The notes under the pieces were generated by a model. The model did no database searches. It was given only the letters and a program-made list of their open reading frames with translations, and was not told the origin of the DNA. A program made the translations under genes and the position numbers. Positions 1 through 6,766 of a stretch of DNA of 64,000 nucleotides are shown here, in pieces; position 1 is the first letter of the stretch, and the number at the start of each line of letters is the position of its first letter. The stretch lies in the NCBI GenBank assembly GCA_003574895.1, contig PJFB01000011.1, positions 118,634 to 182,633 on the forward strand, read 5' to 3'. This stretch comes from Geobacter sp. (lineage in GTDB: Bacteria > Desulfobacterota > Desulfuromonadia > Geobacterales > Pseudopelobacteraceae).

Positions 1-300
1 TCGCAGAGATCGATGCTGGTTATGGAGGGGGAAAAGCTCAACCTGGTTCGTGCCGTTTACCAGAAGGGTGAAAGTAAGGAGTTATTTCTTTACTGGTTTG
101 TGGCGAAGGGAAGGACTGTGAACGACGAATATTCCCTCAAAATGTCTGAAATAACCAACTCGCTGTTATACAGACGTCGTGACACAGCTTTTGTCCGCAT
201 TTCGATACCGTTTGATACAGATGAACGTGGATCATTGGAAACAGGAGAACGTTTTATAAAGGATTTCTATCCAATAATAAAAATGTATTTACCCAAATAA
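1..300 (+). CDS. EpsI-family exosortase-associated protein, 3' part
   Basis: The frame is open from the first base of the window to the TAA, so this is the C-terminal end of a longer gene. The visible residues include YWFVAKGRTVNDEY and later FVRISIPFD, which match the conserved tail of the EpsI domain found beside or fused to exosortases (a YWF...GR...EY pattern, then an RVS/RIS strand). In exosortase/PEP-CTERM loci this domain accompanies the membrane sorting protease and exopolysaccharide export. The prsK and prsR genes downstream belong to the same kind of locus and support the call. Whether it is a free EpsI or the tail of an exosortase-EpsI fusion cannot be seen from here. Confidence 0.75.
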   Translation, partial: SQRSMLVMEGEKLNLVRAVYQKGESKELFLYWFVAKGRTVNDEYSLKMSEITNSLLYRRRDTAFVRISIPFDTDERGSLETGERFIKDFYPIIKMYLPK

Positions 301-410
301 CGTCTTTCAAAATTTGTACTTGCCAAATTGGTATTTATACCGTAATAGTGCTTGGACAATTTCAATAGGAAATTTTGCCAATTCCTGATTTGCATTATAA
401 ACAACAAAAA

Positions 411-498
411 AGCAGTAGACGATAATACTAAACCATTCGCGAGAGTGGGACGGAAAGCCTATAGGGTCTCTTCGAGACAGCCGGGTCGCCGAAATGCT
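411..498 (+). promoter_or_regulatory. GEMM-I riboswitch, copy 1 (cGAMP-type candidate)
   Basis: The core has the GEMM-I pattern: AAACCATTC, a GCGA tetraloop, GAGTGGGAC, then GGAAAGCC, a GTCTC/GAGAC hairpin and CCGGGTCGCC. The base three positions before AAACC (427) is A, which I align with position 20 of the Vibrio Vc2 switch. A at that position marks the GEMM-Ib subclass reported in Geobacter to prefer 3',3'-cGAMP over c-di-GMP. The 3' strand of the aptamer is shared with the terminator that follows, so ligand binding probably controls transcription termination. No credible gene follows before the second copy. Confidence 0.88.
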
Positions 499-530
499 TA
501 TTTCACAAGTATTGGCGATCCGGCTTTTTT
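479..530 (+). terminator. Riboswitch 1 expression-platform terminator
   Basis: AGCCGGGTCGCC pairs with GGCGATCCGGCT (514-525, one G-T pair) and is followed by a run of T. The left arm is also the 3' part of the aptamer, the usual mutually exclusive arrangement of a terminating riboswitch. Confidence 0.85.
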
Positions 531-972
531 ATTGCCGTTCGAAATGAACAGGTTCTATGCGCAGTAGTTACAAAATTGTTAACAACCTGGTTATAGAGAT
601 TTTTATAATCATTCATGTCATATCCCCTCTACATTGTTTTATAAAAACTTCCCCAGCAGTTTCCCTCACACACCACGATAACAATAGCAGCGTTTGCAGT
701 GATATGTTGACCACAGTCGGTGAATGCTATTGGGAAGTTAGGTATTGGTTTTATGGCTACCGCAAGATGGCGTCATATAGCGTAGTTAATCATCAACTGC
801 AGCAGAAGGGTGATAGAACAAAAAGTTCTTTTGAATGGGCAAACTATTCATAAAATATAGAATAATTTCATGTTATTTGCCTGTCGTTTATGGCATGAAA
901 CCTATGTTCCTGAGTTTGATTGGGGCTTCCTTCTGTGAAATCACTATTAATATTATCGCAATAATTGATATT
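531..972. other. AT-rich gene-free stretch between the two riboswitches
   Basis: About 440 bases without a convincing gene. One open frame of 98 codons (557-853) has no ribosome binding site and a composition I do not recognise. The stretch separates riboswitch 1 from the promoter-like elements before riboswitch 2. It may be a long leader or the remains of a lost gene. Confidence 0.5.
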
Positions 973-988
973 TGTGATTCCAATCACA
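973..988 (+). promoter_or_regulatory. CRP-type operator before riboswitch 2
   Basis: TGTGA-TTCCAA-TCACA is a perfect match to the classical CRP half-site pair with a 6-base spacer. Its centre (980.5) lies 29.5 bases before GATAAC (1010-1015), a -10-like hexamer. That would put the start site near 1022, just before the aptamer, with the operator at about -41.5, the class II activator position. The Crp/Fnr gene at 3377-4090 has a CRP-like recognition helix and is the obvious candidate to bind here. Confidence 0.65.
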
Positions 989-1030
989 CCCATAAATACG
1001 GATTTTTGAGATAACAGAACTACATAAATA

Positions 1031-1118
1031 GTGGTAGACGATAATACTAAACCATTCGCGAGAATGGGACGGAAAGCCTATTGGGTCTCACTGAGACAGC
1101 CGGGTCGCCGAAATGCCA
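1031..1118 (+). promoter_or_regulatory. GEMM-I riboswitch, copy 2 (cGAMP-type candidate)
   Basis: Nearly the same core as copy 1: AAACCATTC, GCGA loop, GAATGGGAC, GGAAAGCC, a GTCTC/GAGAC hairpin and CCGGGTCGCC. The base aligned with Vc2 position 20 is again A (1046). The P2 stem changes a T-G pair in copy 1 to T-A here and the P3 loop differs (ttc versus act), so the structure is kept while the sequence drifts. It lies in the leader of the FN3/Ig-repeat gene at 1224. Confidence 0.88.
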
Positions 1119-1149
1119 AACACAGGTATATGGCGCCCGGTATTTTTTT
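1100..1149 (+). terminator. Riboswitch 2 expression-platform terminator
   Basis: CCGGGTCGCC pairs with GGCGCCCGG (1132-1140, one bulged base), followed by TATTTTTTT. As in copy 1, the left arm overlaps the aptamer. Confidence 0.8.
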
Positions 1150-1159
1150 GTGAGCATTT

Positions 1160-1206
1160 AAAAGAGCCGGGTTGTGGTGAACACACAATTTGGCTCTTTT
1201 TTTTCA
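1160..1206 (+). terminator. Second leader terminator before the FN3 gene
   Basis: A 17-base stem (AAAAGAGCC...TTGTG against CACAA...GGCTCTTTT, three G-T pairs) with a short loop, followed by eight T. It ends about 20 bases before the start codon at 1224. Transcription must therefore pass two terminators in a row after the second aptamer. Confidence 0.75.
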
Positions 1207-1223
1207 GTAGTTAGGAGAAAAAA

Positions 1224-3284
1224 ATGAAACCGGCAAATCAAATGAAAAAATGGCAAATCTTCCAGTTTAGAATATTTTTGTACATCATGGTTGCTTGGAT
1301 TGGTTTTCAGGGCATCCAGTCCACATGTTATGCCTATGATGTGACGTTAAGTTGGGTTGCTGATTCAGATCCGACCGTTATCGGATACAAAGTGTATTAT
1401 CAGCAGGGTTCCACAGCGGTCCCATTTAATGCTTCCGGGGCTGTAGAAGGGCCTTCGCCGATTGATAACCATGCCTTGACCACAGCAACGGTCAGCGGTC
1501 TTGATCCGAATAAGGCTTACTATTTTGCTGTTACAAAATATTATTCGACAGGAGAGGAAAGCCCATATTCTAATATTGTTGATGTCCCTGAAGGTTTTGC
1601 TCCGACTGTCTCGATTACTTCTCCGACAAATAATGCCTCTGTCAGCGGGATTGTGTCGGTTGCAACCGAAGCTTTAGACAATGTTGGAGTGACTAATGTC
1701 GAAATCTATGTAAATGGACAGTTGTTGACAACGGAAGCCACTGCACCATATCTATTCTCTTGGGATACCTCTGGACTTGCCAGTGGTGTATATAATATTA
1801 CAGCCAAGGCCTATGATGCTGCCGGTAATGTTGGTAAGTCGGTCGAAGTTTCAGTTAACGTGGTTAGTGACTCAATGCCACCCACGGTATCAATAACGGC
1901 TCCTTTCAATAATGCTACGGTGAGTGGTCTGGTGCCGGTTTCTATAAGCGCCGATGATAATATTGGCGTAAGCAAGGTTGAGTTGTATGGAAATGGGGTG
2001 TTGTTGTTTGTATCAAACGTACCCCCATATAATTATTCCTGGAATACTGCCGCAGTCTCCAATGGCAATTACATCCTGTCTGCTAAATCCTATGATGCTT
2101 CCGGTAATATCGGCCAATCAAGTGATGTGGCGGTATCGGTAATCAACGACACCGCAGCTCCATCTGTCGCGATAACATCACCGTACAGCAATGCCACGCT
2201 TGGTGGGACTGTTGTGGTAAATGCCAGTGCCAGCGATAACATCGGGGTGAGCAAAGTTGAGTTCTATCTGAACGGGATACTTAAGTCTACAGCAACTACC
2301 GCACCTTACAACTTTAACTGGGATACTACCACGACAGTTAATGGTGCTTATTCACTGTCTGCCATGGCCTATGATGCGTCTGGCAACATCGGTCAGTCCC
2401 CCAATGTAGTGGTAACAGTAGACAACGTAACAGTAAGCAACGATACCACAGCTCCAATAATCGCAATTACCGCTCCGTACAGTAATGTTACTGTCACTGG
2501 GACTGTTTTGGTAACCGCCGTTTCTTTCGACAATGTTGGGGTGAGTAAAGTAGAATTCTACCTGAACGGAGTACTTACATCTTCGTCAGCTACTGCACCA
2601 TACAGATTTAGTTGGAATACTGCTATGGTAACAAATGACGCTTATGCTCTTACTGCTAAAGCCTATGATGCAGCAGGAAACATCGGGAAATCCTCAACAG
2701 TGACAGTTACGGTCAATAACCCTGTATCAGATACAACGCCACCTACAGTCAGCGCCTTCACTGCCCCTTCTTCTGCTTATACGCTTTCCGTACCGGTCAG
2801 TAGTTTTTTAGCAACTGACAATGTGGGGGTTACCGGTTACCTGATCACTGAAAGCGCCATTGCGCCATCTTCTGGCTCGGTCGGATGGTCTGCAAGCGCG
2901 CCGTCAGGTTATACGTTCACCACGACAGGTACAAAGACCCTTTATGCCTGGGCCAGGGATGCCGCCGGCAACATATCGGCAGCAAAGACAGCTACGATAG
3001 TTGTCAGCATCCCGAAAACGGTCAGCCAGGATGTAATGGTGCTGGACTCATCGACAACATTTCCAACGATTCAGGATGCCTACAACACGGTACCCGAAAA
3101 TGGAACTATCGCTGCCAAGGATGTTACCTTGAGCGAAGATCTTAATTTCAACAGGGCGGTCAACGTTAACCTGGATGGCGGCATGGATGCCAGTTTTCAA
3201 TCAACCACAGGAACTACAGCCGTAAGCGGCGTAATCAAGATCAGCAAGGGTAAAGTTGTAGTCAGCAAGATCGTAGTCCGCTAA
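1224..3284 (+). CDS. Secreted FN3 and bacterial Ig-repeat surface protein
   Basis: A 686-residue protein. A hydrophobic signal segment spans about residues 14-31, with likely cleavage near the CYA at about 36. A fibronectin type III domain follows (about 38-125: LSWVADSDP, GYKVYY, YYFAVTKY). Then come four tandem Ig-like repeats of about 90 residues, each with ITSP/ITAP, DNVGV/DNIGV, a W-[ND]-T strand and AYDAAGN or a variant. A fifth, divergent repeat follows and then a C-terminal segment of about 90 residues I do not recognise. No PEP-CTERM tail is visible. AGGAG at 1211-1215 sets the start. It is probably a cell-surface or matrix protein, since it lies in an exopolysaccharide locus behind a second-messenger riboswitch. 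The ligand is unknown. Confidence 0.85.
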   Translation: MKPANQMKKWQIFQFRIFLYIMVAWIGFQGIQSTCYAYDVTLSWVADSDPTVIGYKVYYQQGSTAVPFNASGAVEGPSPIDNHALTTATVSGLDPNKAYYFAVTKYYSTGEESPYSNIVDVPEGFAPTVSITSPTNNASVSGIVSVATEALDNVGVTNVEIYVNGQLLTTEATAPYLFSWDTSGLASGVYNITAKAYDAAGNVGKSVEVSVNVVSDSMPPTVSITAPFNNATVSGLVPVSISADDNIGVSKVELYGNGVLLFVSNVPPYNYSWNTAAVSNGNYILSAKSYDASGNIGQSSDVAVSVINDTAAPSVAITSPYSNATLGGTVVVNASASDNIGVSKVEFYLNGILKSTATTAPYNFNWDTTTTVNGAYSLSAMAYDASGNIGQSPNVVVTVDNVTVSNDTTAPIIAITAPYSNVTVTGTVLVTAVSFDNVGVSKVEFYLNGVLTSSSATAPYRFSWNTAMVTNDAYALTAKAYDAAGNIGKSSTVTVTVNNPVSDTTPPTVSAFTAPSSAYTLSVPVSSFLATDNVGVTGYLITESAIAPSSGSVGWSASAPSGYTFTTTGTKTLYAWARDAAGNISAAKTATIVVSIPKTVSQDVMVLDSSTTFPTIQDAYNTVPENGTIAAKDVTLSEDLNFNRAVNVNLDGGMDASFQSTTGTTAVSGVIKISKGKVVVSKIVVR

Positions 3285-3307
3285 AAACTTCATCAATTCA
3301 TAGTAAA

Positions 3308-3359
3308 CAAAATCCCCAGACTCTCCGTGATAAGGAATGACTGGGGATTTTGTTTTTTT
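3308..3359 (+). terminator. Intrinsic terminator after the FN3/Ig gene
   Basis: CAAAATCCCCAG pairs with CTGGGGATTTTG, followed by a T run. It lies between convergent genes and may work in both directions. Confidence 0.85.
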
Positions 3360-3376
3360 GGGGAAGTTTCCTGATT

Positions 3377-4090
3377 TTAGGCGACTTTTTTGAATTTAGA
3401 ATAAAATTGATTGGTTAGCAGGATATATTTATTCTCCAGTATTTCAATTAGTTGATCTCTTTCCAACCTGTTCAGAATCCTGGTAACAGTCTCCCGGGAG
3501 ATTGAAGCATAATTTGCAATCTGTTGGTGCGTCAATTTTACGTTGATTATTATGCCGCGGCCATCCTTTACCCCGTAAATTTCCTGCAGTCTATCAAGCA
3601 CAGCCATCAAGCGTTGTTCGGCATTGTCTATGCTGAGTATCCTGATCATTGCCCAGGAATCTCTCAGGCGCTCGCAAAGCAGGTCAATGACCTTGCTGCG
3701 AATTCCTTCACTACTCAACAAGTGCTGCTCGAAATCATTTTTGGAAAGAAAGCCGATGACCGAATCTTCATGGGCGATGACGGTTGCCGGAGACGTCTTG
3801 CCGTCTAGCAGGGACATCTCTCCGAAGAAGTCATTCTTTTTGTGGATGGTGATTATCTGTTCCCTGCCATCCTCGTATACCTTGGCAACACGTACCTTCC
3901 CTGAATAGACAAGATACATGTAGTTGGACGTGTCCTCCTCGTAAAGGACAACCTGGTCCTTTGAGTAATGCTTGATCTTTATGAATTGTTCTATTTGGGC
4001 GGTTTCTTCGTGATTAAGTTCTGAAAAGAAAGGGACGTTCTTGATGATGTTCACAGCCGGTTTGCGATGATGAGCCAGTTTAATGATCAT
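3377..4090 (-). CDS. Crp/Fnr-family transcription regulator
   Basis: A 237-residue protein with an N-terminal cyclic-nucleotide-binding beta-roll (about 18-130, including FGEMSLLDG) and a C-terminal winged helix-turn-helix (about 155-228). The recognition helix SRETVTRIL keeps the Arg, Glu and Arg that in E. coli CRP (SRETVGRIL) read TGTGA. The phosphate-binding Arg of CRP is not apparent after the GEMSLLDG loop, and there is no FNR-type cysteine cluster, so the ligand is uncertain. It is transcribed away from the wbp-like genes. A CRP-type site lies in the shared intergenic region and another before riboswitch 2, so it may regulate itself and its neighbours. Confidence 0.9.
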   Translation of the reverse strand: MIIKLAHHRKPAVNIIKNVPFFSELNHEETAQIEQFIKIKHYSKDQVVLYEEDTSNYMYLVYSGKVRVAKVYEDGREQIITIHKKNDFFGEMSLLDGKTSPATVIAHEDSVIGFLSKNDFEQHLLSSEGIRSKVIDLLCERLRDSWAMIRILSIDNAEQRLMAVLDRLQEIYGVKDGRGIIINVKLTHQQIANYASISRETVTRILNRLERDQLIEILENKYILLTNQFYSKFKKVA

Positions 4091-4202
4091 GTCGTAACCC
4101 CCCTGTCATAATCGTAATGCATTGAAAATAACCTTAACATGTTTTTTAATAAGAGACAATGCGTGTAGGTATCACGTTGGTTGCATATTAAACAGGAAAT
4201 AA

Positions 4203-4218
4203 TGTAAGATGTGTCACA
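4203..4218 (+). promoter_or_regulatory. CRP-type operator in the crp/wbp intergenic region
   Basis: TGTAA-GATGTG-TCACA matches 9 of 10 bases of the TGTGA/TCACA pair with the 6-base spacer. Its centre is 29.5 bases before TAGATT (4240-4245), the same geometry as the site at 973-988. This fits an activated promoter with a start near 4252 for the gene at 4324. Confidence 0.5.
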
Positions 4219-4323
4219 AAACTATAGATTCATTCTGATTAGATTGTACAAATCAAACAAATTGCCTCCTGAAATTTTAAGAGATTTATATAACCCAACT
4301 CACATTTTGAAAGGAATTATTAC

Positions 4324-5610
4324 ATGCAACATGATCGTATAGTCTCCGTAGTCGGTCTCGGGTATGTCGGCCTGCCGGTGGCCGTTGCTTTCGGCAAGGT
4401 ACGGCAAACAGTCGGGTTTGACATCAACCGCACCAGAATCAAAGAGTTGCAGGAGGGGGTTGACCGGACCGGCGAGGTTGCAAGGGAAGATCTGCAGGCT
4501 GCTGATATCCTCTTTACTGATACGTTCGAAGAGCTTGCAACAGCTGATTTCCATATCGTGGCCGTGCCGACGCCGGTGGACGAGGCCAATCAGCCCGATC
4601 TGACCTTAATGTTCAAGGCGTCTGAATCGGTTGGCAAGGCCCTCAAGGCCGGTGATATCGTTGTCTATGAATCAACGGTATATCCTGGTGTGACAGAGGA
4701 TTTGTGCGTACCGATCCTGGAGCGTGTATCCGGCCTCAGGAACGGCCGGGATTTTACGGTTGGCTACAGCCCGGAACGGATCAACCCCGGGGACAAGGAG
4801 CATACCTTCACCAAGATCAGGAAGGTTGTTTCGGGCCAGGATGCCGAAACCCTTGAGATCGTGGCCAAGGTTTATGAATCGGTTGTGACGGCCGGTGTGC
4901 ATCGAGCCACATCCATCAAAGTGGCCGAGGCCGCCAAGGTGATCGAAAATACCCAGCGTGACCTGAATATTGCGTTGATGAACGAACTTGCCCTGATCTT
5001 CGACCGTATCGGTATCGATACCAACGAGGTTCTGGAGGCGGCTGGCACCAAATGGAATTTCCTCAAGTTCAAGCCCGGTTTGGTCGGGGGGCATTGCATC
5101 GGCGTAGACCCTTACTACCTGACCCACAAGGCGGAAAAGATCGGCTACATTCCCCAGGTGATTTTGGCAGGGCGCCGGATCAACGACGGCATGGGGAAAT
5201 TCATTGCCCAGCGCGCGGTCAAGGAGATGATCAATGCCGGTCACAATATCCTTGGGTGTACGGTTACGGTACTGGGGCTGACCTTCAAGGAAGACTGCCC
5301 GGATCTGCGCAATTCCAAGGTGATCGACATAATACGCGAACTGGAGGATTACGGCATCAAGATCCAGGTCCATGACCCGCTGGCCGATCCTGGCGAAGCA
5401 GAGCACGAGTATGGTGTCAAGCTGGTTTCTCTGGAGTCTCTCAAGCCGGCTGCTGCCACTGTGGCCGCAGTGCCGCACAAGCTGTACCGGGAGTGGTCGC
5501 CGCAAGAGGTCGCACGTATGATGGGTGAACATCCGGTTCTGATTGATGTAAAAGGGATTTATGACCAACGTGCTATGGCGGCTGCGGGAGTCAGGGTATG
5601 GAGGTTGTAG
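4324..5610 (+). CDS. UDP-N-acetyl-hexosamine 6-dehydrogenase (WbpO/TviB-like)
   Basis: A 428-residue UDP-glucose/GDP-mannose dehydrogenase family protein. The NAD-binding Rossmann motif GLGYVGLPVA is near residue 12. The central domain ends with GGHCIGVDPYYL, which holds the catalytic Cys, and the C-terminal sugar-nucleotide-binding domain has the LTFKEDCPDLRNSK signature. The family oxidises a UDP-HexNAc to its uronic acid for capsule, O-antigen or exopolysaccharide. The start is set by AAAGGAA seven bases before ATG. A WbpP-like epimerase follows directly; the same pair makes UDP-GalNAcA in Vi-antigen and Pseudomonas O-antigen pathways. The exact substrate is inferred. Confidence 0.9.
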   Translation: MQHDRIVSVVGLGYVGLPVAVAFGKVRQTVGFDINRTRIKELQEGVDRTGEVAREDLQAADILFTDTFEELATADFHIVAVPTPVDEANQPDLTLMFKASESVGKALKAGDIVVYESTVYPGVTEDLCVPILERVSGLRNGRDFTVGYSPERINPGDKEHTFTKIRKVVSGQDAETLEIVAKVYESVVTAGVHRATSIKVAEAAKVIENTQRDLNIALMNELALIFDRIGIDTNEVLEAAGTKWNFLKFKPGLVGGHCIGVDPYYLTHKAEKIGYIPQVILAGRRINDGMGKFIAQRAVKEMINAGHNILGCTVTVLGLTFKEDCPDLRNSKVIDIIRELEDYGIKIQVHDPLADPGEAEHEYGVKLVSLESLKPAAATVAAVPHKLYREWSPQEVARMMGEHPVLIDVKGIYDQRAMAAAGVRVWRL

Positions 5611-5688
5611 GCAGGGGCTAAGTCCCTAAGATATCGATCTGTGAAGCTGCGAGATCCTGATTACAGTTTAATCGGAGAGGAATTGATT

Positions 5689-6717
5689 TTGATAACATAT
5701 GATACAGTTCGGAAACAGTTGCGAGAACAACCCAGGACATGGCTGGTAACCGGGGTTGCCGGATTCATCGGTTCCAACCTGCTGGAACATCTGCTCCGCT
5801 TGGATCAGAAGGTAGTGGGACTTGATAACTTTGCCACTGGCAAACAAAGCAACCTGGATGAGGTTGGCCAATTGGTCACGCAAGACCAGTGGCGGCGTTT
5901 CAGCTTTGTCGAGGGAGACATTCGATCTTTAGCCACATGCCATGAGGTATGCCGGGATGTGGACTATATTCTGCACGAAGCTGCACTTGGCTCTGTGCCG
6001 CGTTCCATCGAGGACCCGATCACCAGTAACGAAAGCAATGTGAGCGGTTTTCTGAACATGCTTGTGGCGGCACGTGATGCCCGGATAAAACGTTTTGTCT
6101 ACGCTGCCAGCAGTTCTACCTATGGCGATCACCCCGGACTGCCAAAGGTAGAGGATAGGATTGGCAGACCGCTTTCGCCCTATGCGGTCACAAAGTATGT
6201 GAATGAGCTGTATGCCGAGGTTTTTGCAAATATTTACGGGATGGAAACTGTCGGACTGCGCTATTTTAATGTGTTCGGGCCGCGCCAGGACCCTCAGGGA
6301 GCCTATGCCGCAGTCATCCCCCGCTGGATCAAGGCCCTGATCAAAGGTGAGACAGTTTTCATCAATGGCACCGGCGAGACCAGCAGGGATTTTTGTTATG
6401 TCGAGAACGTGATCCAGATGAATCTGCTGGCAGCGACCAGCTGCGTTCCAGAGTCTATCAACCAGGTTTACAATACTGCAGTAAATGCCCGCACCAGCCT
6501 CAATGAGCTTTTCAGCATGCTGCACTCTCGCCTGCTTCCCCATTTTGCGCACCTCAAGGAGTGTAGCCCGATTTATCAGGATTTCCGCAAAGGTGACGTA
6601 CTCCATTCCCAGGCGGATATCGGCAAGGCGGCCAGGTTGCTTGGCTATGCTCCGACCCATAAGATTGATGAGGGCCTCGATGCGGCGCTATCATGGTACA
6701 TGGAAAATCTCGCCTGA
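5689..6717 (+). CDS. UDP-N-acetylglucosamine 4-epimerase (WbpP/TviC-like)
   Basis: A 342-residue extended SDR protein: [12 protein letters not shown] for NAD binding, FATGKQSN, the catalytic SST and YAVTK (Tyr-x-x-x-Lys), and [12 protein letters not shown]. The family interconverts UDP-GlcNAc and UDP-GalNAc, or the corresponding uronic acids. I place the start at TTG 5689 because GGAGAGG (5674-5680) lies eight bases before it and the resulting N-terminus ([10 protein letters not shown]) resembles WbpP. The frame also runs back to a GTG at 5641 that lacks a good ribosome binding site. It follows the dehydrogenase on the same strand and probably shares its transcript. Confidence 0.88.
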   Translation: MITYDTVRKQLREQPRTWLVTGVAGFIGSNLLEHLLRLDQKVVGLDNFATGKQSNLDEVGQLVTQDQWRRFSFVEGDIRSLATCHEVCRDVDYILHEAALGSVPRSIEDPITSNESNVSGFLNMLVAARDARIKRFVYAASSSTYGDHPGLPKVEDRIGRPLSPYAVTKYVNELYAEVFANIYGMETVGLRYFNVFGPRQDPQGAYAAVIPRWIKALIKGETVFINGTGETSRDFCYVENVIQMNLLAATSCVPESINQVYNTAVNARTSLNELFSMLHSRLLPHFAHLKECSPIYQDFRKGDVLHSQADIGKAARLLGYAPTHKIDEGLDAALSWYMENLA

Positions 6718-6733
6718 TGGCGATCATCTTGCA
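6717..6733 (+). promoter_or_regulatory. Candidate sigma-54 promoter for prsK-prsR
   Basis: TGGCGATCATCTTGCA carries GG and GC ten bases apart and matches the TGGC...TTGCA core of -24/-12 promoters. It starts at the stop codon of the epimerase gene and ends 33 bases before prsK. PrsR is itself a sigma-54 activator, so autoregulation is possible. Confidence 0.5.
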
Positions 6734-6766
6734 AGAAGAGCTGACTGAATAAATGACAGGTTTCGA

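Noticed and set aside
557..853. Open frame of 98 codons between the riboswitches
   Set aside because: No ribosome binding site, odd composition and no recognised similarity; more likely leader or decayed sequence.
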